From positions 128,299 through 192,298 of the forward strand of contig NZ_JQCD01000031.1 in assembly GCF_001437425.1 (NCBI RefSeq): a stretch of DNA of 64,000 bases, written 5' to 3'. The notes beneath the pieces are model-generated. The model saw only the letters and a list, made by a program, of their open reading frames with translations, did not search any database and was not told the DNA's origin. The DNA comes from Weissella minor (GTDB taxonomy: Bacteria > Bacillota > Bacilli > Lactobacillales > Lactobacillaceae). The translations under genes and the position numbers were made by a program. Positions 17,337 through 25,900 of the stretch are shown here, piece after piece (the first letter of the stretch is position 1; the number at the start of each line of letters is the position of its first letter).

Positions 17337-18524
17337 ATGAGTGGGTTTATTGAATTTCAAAATGTAGCCAAAGTTTACAATGGCTCAAAGGTCGCAGTCG
17401 AAAATGTCGATTTGAGTTTTGAAAAAGGTGAGTTTATTTGCTTTATTGGGACCAGTGGAAGTGGAAAAACAACGTTGATGCGAATGATTAATCGTATGAA
17501 CACACCAACAAGTGGAAAAGTGATGGTCGACAATCAAGATGTGGCCAACTTGAATCCAGTTGAATTACGTCGTCGTATCGGTTACGTGATTCAAAGTATT
17601 GGATTAATGCCACATATGACAATTCGTGAAAATATCACATTGGTGCAACGCCTATTGAAGGTGGATGAAGCAACACGTGAGCAAACAGCGAATAAAATGA
17701 TTGATTTAGTTGAATTACCACGTGAGATGCTGGACCGTTATCCATTTGAATTATCAGGTGGACAGCAACAGCGTATTGGGGTAGTTCGCGCCTTGGCTGC
17801 CGATCAAGACATTATCTTGATGGACGAACCTTTTGGGGCTTTGGATCCAATTACGCGTGAAGCGTTGCAAGATTTGATTAAGAACTTGCAAGAAAAGCTT
17901 GGTAAAACAGTTGTCTTTGTTACACACGATATGGACGAGGCATTGAAGTTAGCAAGTCAATTGGTGGTTATGAGTCATGGGCATGTGGTCCAAGCTGACA
18001 CACCAGAAAATGTTTTGCGTCACCCAGCTAACGAATTCGTTGAAGAGTTAATTGGTGAAGAGCGTCTATTGCAATCAAAGCCGGATAATACAACGGTTGG
18101 CGAAATTATGATACCAAGTGCCGTAACGATTCATTCAGATCGTTCATTGAGTGATGCGATTACGATGATGAAGGAACGTCGTGTTGATTCGTTGATCGTG
18201 ACGAATAATGACGGGATTTTGCAAGGGATTGTCGACATTCAGAATCTAAATCGTATGCGTAGTAAAGCGTCAAGTGTGGGTGACATTATGGTTGATGTCC
18301 CATTTGTGCACGAAACTGATTATTTGAAGCATACTTTGCAGAAGATTTTGAACTTAGGTTTGAAGGTCGTCCCAGTTGTTGATAAAACTCAGCATGTTGT
18401 CGGTCTATTGACGCGTTCATCATTAGTTGATTTGGTTTATGACACAATTTGGGGTACAGATATGAACGCAGATGCAGCAGATGATGCGGGAGCTTTGGGT
18501 TCAACTGCAATGAAGGAGGTCTAG
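17337..18524 (+). CDS. opuCA: Osmoprotectant ABC transporter ATP-binding protein with CBS domains
   Basis: A 395-residue ATPase of the glycine betaine/carnitine/choline uptake family. Walker A GTSGSGKTT lies near residues 37-45, LSGGQQQR is the signature, and Walker B is ILMDEPFGALDP. The C-terminal third (about 250-370) holds two CBS domains (VGEIMIPSAVTIH... and VGDIMVDVPFVHE...), which in OpuA-type systems sense ionic strength or cyclic-di-AMP. It leads a four-gene ATPase-permease-binding protein-permease operon typical of OpuC. AACGAGGT precedes the ATG. Substrate range (betaine, carnitine or choline) is unresolved. Confidence 0.9.
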   Translation: MSGFIEFQNVAKVYNGSKVAVENVDLSFEKGEFICFIGTSGSGKTTLMRMINRMNTPTSGKVMVDNQDVANLNPVELRRRIGYVIQSIGLMPHMTIRENITLVQRLLKVDEATREQTANKMIDLVELPREMLDRYPFELSGGQQQRIGVVRALAADQDIILMDEPFGALDPITREALQDLIKNLQEKLGKTVVFVTHDMDEALKLASQLVVMSHGHVVQADTPENVLRHPANEFVEELIGEERLLQSKPDNTTVGEIMIPSAVTIHSDRSLSDAITMMKERRVDSLIVTNNDGILQGIVDIQNLNRMRSKASSVGDIMVDVPFVHETDYLKHTLQKILNLGLKVVPVVDKTQHVVGLLTRSSLVDLVYDTIWGTDMNADAADDAGALGSTAMKEV

Positions 18525-18527
18525 CAT

Positions 18528-19214
18528 ATGCAAGCCTTTATTTCAGAATATGGTTCACAAATCTTAGAGAAGAGTGGCCAACATTTGTACATCTCAGCAA
18601 TTGCGCTGGTACTTGGAATCCTTGTAGCGGTTCCAGCCGGGATTGCGTTGACGCGTGCAGATAAAATGGCGAGTCCCATTATTAATGTGGTAAGTGCGTT
18701 ACAAACAATCCCTTCATTGGCCTTGTTAACATTGATGTTGCCAATTTTTGGAATCGGTCGCACGCCAGCGATTATTGCGTTATTCATTTATTCATTGTTA
18801 CCCATCTTACGTAATACGTATTTAGGTATGAGTAATGTGAATGATGAATATCGTGACGTTGCCAAAGGTATGGGAATGAGCAATGTGCAATCAATCTTAC
18901 AGGTTGAATTACCCATTGCCTTACCAACAATTATGGCCGGAATTCATTTGTCAGCGATTTATGTTATTTCATGGGCAACCTTGGCGTCATATATTGGAGC
19001 TGGTGGTTTAGGTGATTTGATCTTTAGTGGTTTGTATAATTATCAACCTGATTTGATCTTTGCCGGAACGATTCCAGTGACGATTATCGCCTTGATTGTT
19101 GACTTCTTGTTGACTAAGTTAGAGCAAAAAATGACGCCAAAGGCATTCATTCTTGAAGAAAAGCAACAATCAAGTCAAATTGAACAAGAAGAAGCACAAC
19201 GGAGGGAGAGATAA
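18528..19214 (+). CDS. opuCB: Osmoprotectant ABC transporter permease, first
   Basis: A 228-residue inner-membrane permease with five to six helices and the binding-protein-dependent EAA motif (DVAKGMGMSNVQSILQVELPIALP, about residues 107-130) that contacts the ATPase. It starts three bases after opuCA, with AGGAGG inside the end of opuCA. The polar C-terminal tail (EEKQQSSQIEQEEAQRRER) is unlike its partner permease. The stop codon overlaps the next start by one base. Confidence 0.9.
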   Translation: MQAFISEYGSQILEKSGQHLYISAIALVLGILVAVPAGIALTRADKMASPIINVVSALQTIPSLALLTLMLPIFGIGRTPAIIALFIYSLLPILRNTYLGMSNVNDEYRDVAKGMGMSNVQSILQVELPIALPTIMAGIHLSAIYVISWATLASYIGAGGLGDLIFSGLYNYQPDLIFAGTIPVTIIALIVDFLLTKLEQKMTPKAFILEEKQQSSQIEQEEAQRRER

Positions 19215-20134
19215 TGACTAAGAAAAAGATTAAGAACATTCTTCTTGGCATTATTGCTCTAGTGGCCCTTGGTGCCGGCTACTTTTGGCTAATGCCACCA
19301 GAAACTGCGAATAAGCCAATTACGATTACAGGTGGAATTACATCTGAAGCACAAACACTTGGAAGCATTAATGCGGATATGATTGAGCATTATACTGGAC
19401 GTCAAACGCGTGTTATTAATAACTTGGCAACAACGACTATTAATCAAAAAGCGATGACGAACAATGATGCACAAGTTTCCGCGGCACGTTATACCGGAAC
19501 TGATTTGACAACTACACTAGGGTTGCCGGCTGAAAAGGATCCTAAGAAGGCCTTTGATACAGTTCATGATGAGTTCCAAAAGCAATACAATGAAACATGG
19601 TTCCCATCATATGGTTTTGAAAATACGTATGTGTTCTTGGTACGTAAAGATACTGCCAAAAAGTACAATCTAAAGACGGTTAGTGACATGGAAAAAGTTG
19701 CTGATAAGTTAAGCTTAGGGGTTGATACGGCCTGGGTGACACGTAAGGGTGATGGATATGATGGCTTTAAGAAGACCTATTTCCCATTTGAGTCAATTCA
19801 TCCCATGCAAATTGGGTTAGTTTATACAGCGGTTGCAAGTAAGAAGATGGACGTCGTACTTGGATATACAACTGATGGACGTATTAATAGTTATGACTTG
19901 GTTATGCTTAAGGATGATCGTCAATTCTTCCCACCATATGATGCTTGTCCAGTTGTTGATAATGTTACTTTGAGTCAGACGCCTAAACTACGTGAGGCGA
20001 TGTTGAAGATGCAAGGTAAGATTACAACCGAGCAAATGCAAAAGCTTAACTATGAAGTTGATAATAACTTGAAGGAGCCGTCAGTGGTGGCGCGTGAGTT
20101 CTTAGAGAAAAATAATTATTTTGAAGGAGAGTAA
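19214..20134 (+). CDS. opuCC: Osmoprotectant-binding protein, membrane-anchored
   Basis: A 306-residue substrate-binding protein of the OpuAC/ProX-like family. Mature-domain motifs include ITITGGITSEAQTLGSINADMIEH and a final helical region. The N-terminus is basic (MTKKKIKN) followed by one hydrophobic helix (about 9-26, LLGIIALVALGAGYFWLM). There is no cysteine after it, so no lipobox: the protein appears to be held by an uncleaved N-terminal helix, whereas OpuCC homologues are commonly lipoproteins. GGAGGGAGA precedes the start. It sits between the two permease genes as usual. Confidence 0.85.
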   Translation: MTKKKIKNILLGIIALVALGAGYFWLMPPETANKPITITGGITSEAQTLGSINADMIEHYTGRQTRVINNLATTTINQKAMTNNDAQVSAARYTGTDLTTTLGLPAEKDPKKAFDTVHDEFQKQYNETWFPSYGFENTYVFLVRKDTAKKYNLKTVSDMEKVADKLSLGVDTAWVTRKGDGYDGFKKTYFPFESIHPMQIGLVYTAVASKKMDVVLGYTTDGRINSYDLVMLKDDRQFFPPYDACPVVDNVTLSQTPKLREAMLKMQGKITTEQMQKLNYEVDNNLKEPSVVAREFLEKNNYFEGE

Positions 20135-20139
20135 GCATC

Positions 20140-20823
20140 ATGGATATGGCGAATATGAACGTTTTTCAACAATTTATTGCATACTTTACTCAAAATGGCG
20201 GTTATGTCTTCGAACAATTCTTGCGACATTTCATGATGTCTTTGTACGGTGTGCTTTTTGCAGCAGTGATTGCAATTCCATTGGGAATTTATATTGCTGA
20301 TCATCACAAATTAGCGAACTGGGTGTTACGTTTAGCTAGTATTTTACAAACAATTCCATCATTGGCGATGGTGTCAATTCTAATGTTGGCAATGGGACTT
20401 GGGGTTAAAGTTGTTTTAATGGCAACATTTTTGTATGCGCTCTTACCAATTTTGAGTAATACGTATACGGGAATTAACCAAGTTGATCGCAATGTATTAG
20501 ATGCCGGAGAAGGGATGGGGATGACCCGCTGGCAACAACTTTATATGGTTAAGTTACCATTATCAGTATCCGTGATTATGGCTGGAATGCGAAATGCATT
20601 GGTACTGGCGATTGGGGTGGTTGCAATCGGTGCCTTCGTTGGAGCTGGGGGATTAGGTGATATTATCATTCGTGGAACGAACGCGACTGATGGTGGAGCT
20701 ATCATCTTAGCTGGGGCATTGCCAACCGCATTGATGTCAATTCTTGCAGACTGGGGCTTGGGGAAGATTGAGGTCCTACTGGATCCAGCTACACAAATTC
20801 GTCGCAAACGCGCACGTGGATAA
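20140..20823 (+). CDS. opuCD: Osmoprotectant ABC transporter permease, second
   Basis: A 227-residue permease paralogous to OpuCB with the EAA loop DAGEGMGMTRWQQLYMVKLPLSVS (about residues 123-146). The pair would form the membrane pore with the OpuCA dimer on the inside. A five-base gap follows opuCC, with AAGGAGAG upstream. It ends in a basic tail (RRKRARG). A strong terminator follows. Confidence 0.9.
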   Translation: MDMANMNVFQQFIAYFTQNGGYVFEQFLRHFMMSLYGVLFAAVIAIPLGIYIADHHKLANWVLRLASILQTIPSLAMVSILMLAMGLGVKVVLMATFLYALLPILSNTYTGINQVDRNVLDAGEGMGMTRWQQLYMVKLPLSVSVIMAGMRNALVLAIGVVAIGAFVGAGGLGDIIIRGTNATDGGAIILAGALPTALMSILADWGLGKIEVLLDPATQIRRKRARG

Positions 20824-20867
20824 ATTTCTTCGCATTTATATAGAAGAAAAGTGGTTAATCTGATTAA

Positions 20868-20914
20868 AAAGCTCCTAAACTTACATGTTACATGTGAGTC
20901 TAGGAGTTTTTTTA
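20868..20914 (+). terminator. Terminator after the opuC operon
   Basis: CTCCTAAACTTACATG pairs imperfectly with CATGTGAGTCTAGGAG (20872-20906), followed by seven T residues. Confidence 0.88.
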
Positions 20915-21000
20915 TTGTTGATATTTTGTGTATGCGACAATTTGAATCAAAATAACTTATTGTTATTGATTGTGTTTCATAGTTTGTGGCATATCATATA

Positions 21001-21037
21001 AAAAAGCCGACCTGGATGATATCCAAGGTCGACTTTT
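21001..21037. terminator. Bidirectional terminator
   Basis: AAAAAGCCGACCTGGAT pairs with ATCCAAGGTCGACTTTTT. On the minus strand it would end the acetyltransferase transcript; it directly follows the stop codon of a 31-codon minus-strand open frame. Confidence 0.8.
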
Positions 21038-21132
21038 TATTTCTTGCGGTACCAGCCGTACCATTCAATGAAAGATAGCATGGCAACCAAGCTTAGGACC
21101 GCCCATACATTTGCATACCAATGCTTATTTAT
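21037..21132 (-). other. 31-codon open frame encoding a possible membrane peptide, no standard start
   Basis: On the minus strand, after a TGA, the frame reads ATA AAT AAG and then a plausible single-pass helix (HWYANVWAVLSLVAMLSFI) with a basic aromatic end (EWYGWYRKK), then TAA directly against a terminator. It overlaps the last 8 bases of the acetyltransferase gene in the +1 frame. ATA is where ATG would be expected. It may be a decayed small gene, a gene with an ATA start, or a product of +1 frameshifting at the end of the acetyltransferase. Nothing else is seen in the rest of 20823-21125. Confidence 0.3.
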
Positions 21133-21649
21133 TCAGTGGTAAGCTGTAGGCCCAACGTAGGTCATTTAAATTGCCATTCATGCACACAGTGCAGTCGTAG
21201 CTGAAACCGGTTTGTTCAATTAAATGTTGCATACGTTTGTTTTGTTCATGCGTATCAATTCGTGCGGCTTGGAAGCCGAGCCTGGAACTAATGGTTAGCA
21301 AATTAGACATGAAAATTTGGCCTAAATGTTGTCCACGAAAATGGCTAGAAACCACAACGCGATGGAGTGAGACGTATGGCGTCGTGTCATCTGACCAAGT
21401 GCCAGAAATTGGTGCTATATAGTTGGGTTCAGGTGTTTGACGAATGGCGCCATAGCCAATGATACTTTCGGAATTGACCAGTACATAGCCTTCGCCTTGA
21501 TCGATGTCTTGCGCAATGGCGGCTTGATCAGGATAGCCATCTTGCCATTGCGGAATGCCGGCAGCAGCTAAATTTTCTTGTCCATCGTGAATAATGGGCA
21601 TGATTTGATTGAGATCATTTTTTGTTGCTAAACGCGTGTATGTAAGCAT
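21125..21649 (-). CDS. GNAT-family N-acetyltransferase
   Basis: A 174-residue Gcn5-related acetyltransferase. The central VSLHRVVVSSHFRGQHLGQIFMSNLL segment (about 93-118) is the acetyl-CoA-binding motif A with R-x-x-G-x-G/A; the C-terminal part RIDTHEQNKRMQHLIEQTGFSY is motif B-like. Substrate unknown. AAAGGA is 12 bases before the ATG. Monocistronic on the minus strand, apart from the tiny frame overlapping its end. Confidence 0.82.
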   Translation of the reverse strand: MLTYTRLATKNDLNQIMPIIHDGQENLAAAGIPQWQDGYPDQAAIAQDIDQGEGYVLVNSESIIGYGAIRQTPEPNYIAPISGTWSDDTTPYVSLHRVVVSSHFRGQHLGQIFMSNLLTISSRLGFQAARIDTHEQNKRMQHLIEQTGFSYDCTVCMNGNLNDLRWAYSLPLNK

Positions 21650-21813
21650 AGGTAGACCAGTCCTTTATAAAATTTGTAAGGTTTGATAGATATAATTATA
21701 CAAAGAATGTGGATTGACGTATAATAATTTTTAAAGAAGCTTTTCTAAAAGCGCTAGATATCAAGGGTTTTAACCGGATATTTAGTTGAAATTTAAAATA
21801 CAAGGAGCGCATG

Positions 21814-22521
21814 ATGACAGATATTCAATTACAGGGAATGCCTGTGTGGGTTTATTCTAGAAATATTGATAATCAAAAAGTGGTCGCGCCCAGTCGTTTG
21901 GTCGAAGGAGCGCTGGGCTCGACTTATACAGTTGAACCAAAGCCAATTGAAGGGTATAAATTTGTTCGAGCTGACGGTGACATAAAAGGACAACTTGGTG
22001 AAACCATGCATACGGTGACATTGTATTATCGTCCTGAATCTTATTTAGAAGCGCAAAAGCTAGAAGGTAAGTATTTACACGTCGTCGCACCAGTTAACAC
22101 TTATCGTGATGTCGATGGTGAACCTGATGGCTTTAGTTTATGGGCTAACATGGTGGTGAAAGTTGTGAACCGTGTGGCAACTGCAAATGGTAAGTTTTGG
22201 TACCAAATGGCAGATTCACGCTGGGTTCCATTTTCAATGCATCAAATGAGCTTATCAAATGACGATGGTCAAAATAGCGAACAAGGTTGGCAATTACATA
22301 CTGCTTGGGAGCCAACGCCAATGACAGCCGAAGCAACCATCGATTTTGTACCAGAACGACGACTAAATGTTTACGATCGTCCATATGGTGAAATCATTGG
22401 CCAGATTGTGGATGGGGCACCAGTAGAAATTATTGAAAAAGTTGAAGATGATGCTGATAACGTGTGGTATCACATGGATCAATATGGATGGGTTTCAAGT
22501 CTTTACATTAAAATGAAGTAG
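21814..22521 (+). CDS. MucBP- and SH3-like-domain protein without a signal peptide
   Basis: About 235 residues. The N-terminal 70 resemble a MucBP-type repeat (PVWVYSRNIDNQKVV... GSTYTVEPKPIEGYKF... MHTVTLYYRP). Two SH3b/GW-like modules follow: one near 85-145 (KYLHVVAPVNTYRDVDG... FWYQMADSRWVPFS) and one near 165-236 (RRLNVYDRPYGEIIGQ... VWYHMDQYGWVSSLYIK). These domains are normally extracellular, yet there is no signal peptide or hydrophobic segment. Two adjacent ATGs occur; the second, six bases after AAGGAG, is chosen. It sits 26 bases before manA with no terminator between. Confidence 0.6.
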   Translation: MTDIQLQGMPVWVYSRNIDNQKVVAPSRLVEGALGSTYTVEPKPIEGYKFVRADGDIKGQLGETMHTVTLYYRPESYLEAQKLEGKYLHVVAPVNTYRDVDGEPDGFSLWANMVVKVVNRVATANGKFWYQMADSRWVPFSMHQMSLSNDDGQNSEQGWQLHTAWEPTPMTAEATIDFVPERRLNVYDRPYGEIIGQIVDGAPVEIIEKVEDDADNVWYHMDQYGWVSSLYIKMK

Positions 22522-22547
22522 CAGATAGTGATGGGGGGATAATCATC

Positions 22548-23513
22548 ATGGCAGAACCATTGATTTTGAAGGCAGATGTACACGAAAAAATGTGGGGTGG
22601 TACGGCTTTACGGGATTTGTTTGGCTTTGAGATTCCAAGTGATCATACTGGAGAAGCTTGGGTTGTATCAGGCCACCCAAATGGACCAACGATTGTTGAA
22701 AATGGTGTATACGCAGGCCAAACATTGGTCGAAGTTTGGCAATCGCATCCAGAATTGTTTAAAAATGCGGATACAAGTCGCCCATTCCCATTGCTGGTTA
22801 AAATTTTAGATGCCCATGCTGATTTATCGGTTCAAGTTCATCCAGATGATACCTATGCAGCTGAGCATGCCAATGAACTTGGTAAAACTGAGTCATGGTA
22901 TATCTTGGACGCGACACCTGACGCTGAAATTTATTATGGACATACAGCAAAAACACAAGCTGAATTTGATGCAATGGTCGATGCAGGTGATTGGGATGAC
23001 TTATTGCAGACTGTTCCAGCCCACAAAGGGGACTTTTTCTATGTCCCATCTGGAACTTTACATGCTTTAGGTGCTGGTGTTGTGGCTTTAGAAATTCAAC
23101 AGTCTTCCGATACGACTTATCGTGTTTATGATTTTGATCGGGTTGAAGCAGCAACTGGTCAAAAGCGACGCTTAGATTTAGAAGATTCAAAAGCGGTAAC
23201 GGAAGTGCCATTTAAACCAGTACCAACAACACCAAAAGTGTTGGAATTAGGTGATGTCACGCAAACAATATTGGTTGAATCAGCTTACTTTAATGTGAAT
23301 GATTACGCCTTAGATGGGAATGCTGAATTAACACCAACCGCCCCCTATAGTTTAGTTACGATGGTGAGTGGACAAATGACATTGACGGTTGATGATGAAA
23401 ATTATCATATTGAAAAAGGGATGAGTTTTGTCCTACCAGCTGACGTTAAACAGTATCAAGTTGTTGGAAAAGGACAATTTGTGATTGGCACACCAGGGCC
23501 TAAATCAATTTAA
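22548..23513 (+). CDS. manA: Mannose-6-phosphate isomerase, class I
   Basis: A 321-residue cupin enzyme interconverting mannose 6-phosphate and fructose 6-phosphate. The metal-binding LSVQVHPDDTYA (about 93-104) and the GALHALGAG-like SGTLHALGAGVVALEIQQSSDTTYRVYDF region are diagnostic. Length matches the short Firmicute form. GGGGGGA precedes the ATG. It follows the MucBP/SH3 gene closely, so the two may be co-transcribed. Confidence 0.93.
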   Translation: MAEPLILKADVHEKMWGGTALRDLFGFEIPSDHTGEAWVVSGHPNGPTIVENGVYAGQTLVEVWQSHPELFKNADTSRPFPLLVKILDAHADLSVQVHPDDTYAAEHANELGKTESWYILDATPDAEIYYGHTAKTQAEFDAMVDAGDWDDLLQTVPAHKGDFFYVPSGTLHALGAGVVALEIQQSSDTTYRVYDFDRVEAATGQKRRLDLEDSKAVTEVPFKPVPTTPKVLELGDVTQTILVESAYFNVNDYALDGNAELTPTAPYSLVTMVSGQMTLTVDDENYHIEKGMSFVLPADVKQYQVVGKGQFVIGTPGPKSI

Positions 23514-23524
23514 GTGCATAGAAG

Positions 23525-23562
23525 CTAGTCTTTTTCGAAATACATGAAAAGGCCTAGTTTTT
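23525..23562 (+). terminator. Probable terminator after manA
   Basis: CTAGTCTTTTTC (23525-23536) pairs imperfectly with GAAAAGGCCTAG (23546-23557) and is followed by TTTTT. Confidence 0.6.
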
Positions 23563-23647
23563 ATATTGGGTATCAAGCGCTGAGATGGTACACTATTGCT
23601 AGCACTTTAAAGCGTTTATGCTCACGCGTAATAAAAAGGAGTTAGAC

Positions 23648-24997
23648 ATGAGTTTAAGAAGTTCATTGGCAACCTTTGTGGGGAATAGTTCACACTTTGT
23701 GTTGAAAGATATTCTACATCGTGGTGGAACCTCATTGCCGGGAAAATTGGCAATTAAAATTGATCCAAATGTCATGACGAGTTTGGCTGAAAAGTATGAT
23801 GTTATCTTAATTACCGGAACCAATGGTAAAACATTGACAACCGCATTAACGACGCGTGTGTTGCGAGAAAAATATAATAACGTTATTACCAATCCATCTG
23901 GGTCAAATATGATGCAAGGGATTACTGGAACCATGTTGACGGCGAAGCCAAAAGCTGGAGAGAAGCCAATTGCCGTGCTTGAAGTTGATGAAGCCAATGT
24001 GGAAGAAGTGGCTCGTCAGCTAAAGCCGAAGGCGTTTGTTTTAACAAATATTTTCCGTGACCAGTTGGACCGTTATGGTGAAATTTATACAACTTATGAA
24101 AAGATTTTGAAGGGAATTCGATTATTCCCTGAAGCAACAGTGATTGCGAATGCAGATTCACCAATCTTTATGCGTGGCAATTTGCCAAATCCAAAGGTTT
24201 ATTACGGGTTTAATCATGAAGAAGCTAGTGGTGATATGCGTGCACCTTATAATACGGATGGGGTTTTGTCACCAACAGATGACTCGATTTTGCACTATCA
24301 CTTTATGACCTTTGCGAACCAGGGTTATTATTTCAGCAAAACAGATGACTTTAAGCGTCCTGAGCTGGATTATGCAATTACGAAATTAAATAAACTAACA
24401 CCAAGTTATTCAAACTTTGATATTGATGGCAAGCCATTCCAAATTGAAATTGGTGGTCAATATAATATTTATAACGCTATGGCGGCCTATTCAGTTGGTC
24501 GCTTTATGGGTGTTTCTGAATCACAAATTAAGCATGCATTTGAATCAAATGCACAGATTTTTGGACGTCAAGAAGCGGTTAAAGTTGGTGATAAGGACGT
24601 TACAATTGTGTTGATTAAGAATCCAGTTGGGGCTAACCAAGTGATTCAAATGATGTCAACGGATGACCAGCCATTCTCACTGATCGCATTATTGAATGCC
24701 AACTATGCGGATGGTATCGACACAAGTTGGATTTGGGATGCTGATTTTGAATCATTAGCAGATACAAATATGCAAGCTATCTCAACTGGTGGTGAACGTT
24801 ATAAGGATTTGTATGTGCGCATTAAGATGGCCGGTTACGGCGACCAACCAGTCCATGAGGATTTGACGAAGATTGTTGAGGCAATTGAAGCGCAACCAAC
24901 CGAACATGTGTATGTCGCAGCCACGTATACGGCGATGCTACAACTACGTGAGCAACTTAAGCAAAAGGGATACATTAAGTCAGGAATGGAGGGTTAA
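23648..24997 (+). CDS. murT: Lipid II isoglutaminyl synthase, Mur ligase subunit MurT
   Basis: A 449-residue Mur-ligase family protein that works with GatD to amidate the D-Glu of lipid II. The ATP-binding GTNGKT is at 57-62, and the C-terminal MurT domain is present. The region that carries the Cys4 zinc ribbon in other MurT proteins aligns here (about 205-238, SPTDDSILHYHFMTFANQGYYFSKTDDFKRPEL) but every cysteine is replaced; the whole protein has none. The ATG at 23648 is seven bases after GGAG; an in-frame ATG at 23618 is rejected. One base separates its stop from gatD. Confidence 0.93.
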   Translation: MSLRSSLATFVGNSSHFVLKDILHRGGTSLPGKLAIKIDPNVMTSLAEKYDVILITGTNGKTLTTALTTRVLREKYNNVITNPSGSNMMQGITGTMLTAKPKAGEKPIAVLEVDEANVEEVARQLKPKAFVLTNIFRDQLDRYGEIYTTYEKILKGIRLFPEATVIANADSPIFMRGNLPNPKVYYGFNHEEASGDMRAPYNTDGVLSPTDDSILHYHFMTFANQGYYFSKTDDFKRPELDYAITKLNKLTPSYSNFDIDGKPFQIEIGGQYNIYNAMAAYSVGRFMGVSESQIKHAFESNAQIFGRQEAVKVGDKDVTIVLIKNPVGANQVIQMMSTDDQPFSLIALLNANYADGIDTSWIWDADFESLADTNMQAISTGGERYKDLYVRIKMAGYGDQPVHEDLTKIVEAIEAQPTEHVYVAATYTAMLQLREQLKQKGYIKSGMEG

Positions 24998-24998
24998 G

Positions 24999-25706
24999 AT
25001 GGCTGATTATAAATTACAGACAGCACACCTTTATGGTGATTTAATGAATACGTATGGCGATTATGGAAATATCATTGCGCTTAGTTATTATGCAAATTTA
25101 ATTGGTGTTGATGTTGAGACCCAAGTCATTTCATTGGAAGATGATTTTGATGATACTGCCTATGACTTTGTTTTATTTGGTGGTGGTCAAGATTACGAGC
25201 AAATGGTTGTGACGAAAGATTTGCCAGGTAAATCAGAAGCAATTAAGCGCTATATTGAAAATGATGGTGTCTTCTTAGGGGTCTGTGGTGGCTTCCAACT
25301 GCTTGGTGATTACTTTGTTCTAGCTGATGGGACGCGGGTTGAAGGTATTAAGGCCATGATGCACTATACTTTGAATCAAACAGACAGCCGTTTTATCGGT
25401 AATGTCGTGATTGAAGATCCAACTAACGGTGATGTGTATCGTGGATTTGAAAACCATCAAGGGAGAACTTTCCTAGATGCAGAAGAACGTCCATTGGGGA
25501 TGGTTAAGCAAGGAAATGGAAACAACGGAGAAGATGGTGGTGAAGGACTTGTCTATAAGAATACTTATGGGACTTATTTCCACGGACCAATCTTAACGCG
25601 TAACGGAAACCTAACGCTACGTTTGCTCCAAACAATGCTTGAACGTCGTTATCCAGATGTAGATTGGGCAAGTCAGATTGCACAATTAGAACCAGAATTC
25701 TTTTAA
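24999..25706 (+). CDS. gatD: Lipid II isoglutaminyl synthase, glutaminase subunit GatD
   Basis: A 235-residue class I glutamine amidotransferase (CobB/CobQ-like). The nucleophile is Cys96 (FLGVCGGFQLLG) and the catalytic His is His195 (GTYFHGPIL), matching Cys94 and His189 of S. aureus GatD. It releases ammonia from glutamine for MurT. GGAGGG precedes the ATG inside the end of murT. A longer in-frame reading upstream lies within murT and is not credible. Ends at a terminator. Confidence 0.95.
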   Translation: MADYKLQTAHLYGDLMNTYGDYGNIIALSYYANLIGVDVETQVISLEDDFDDTAYDFVLFGGGQDYEQMVVTKDLPGKSEAIKRYIENDGVFLGVCGGFQLLGDYFVLADGTRVEGIKAMMHYTLNQTDSRFIGNVVIEDPTNGDVYRGFENHQGRTFLDAEERPLGMVKQGNGNNGEDGGEGLVYKNTYGTYFHGPILTRNGNLTLRLLQTMLERRYPDVDWASQIAQLEPEFF

Positions 25707-25715
25707 AAGATCATG

Positions 25716-25743
25716 AACCATCCAATTTTTGGATGGTTTTTTT
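25716..25743 (+). terminator. Terminator after murT-gatD
   Basis: AACCATCCAA pairs with TTGGATGGTT and runs into seven T residues. Confidence 0.9.
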
Positions 25744-25782
25744 GTGCGATTAAACGCTTTCGTTAAGGTGTTCCTGTCTGTT

Positions 25783-25823
25783 AAATGATAGAAAAATGAT
25801 AAAAATAACTATTTCTATCATTT
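25783..25823. repeat. 12-bp perfect inverted repeat, possible operator
   Basis: AAATGATAGAAA (25783-25794) and TTTCTATCATTT (25812-25823) are exact inverted copies separated by 17 bases, about 78 bases before the MFS start codon. It lacks a T-run, so it is not a terminator; a repressor site is possible. Confidence 0.45.
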
Positions 25824-25900
25824 TTGTGCTAGAATAACAATAATTATTTTTATTGTGAAGTGAGTCGAAGTGGTGCTTCTGCTCAGGAAGGACGCTGCCG

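Noticed and set aside
22798-23211. A 137-residue minus-strand open frame inside manA
   Set aside because: Low-complexity antisense of a well-conserved enzyme gene; no promoter or ribosome site.
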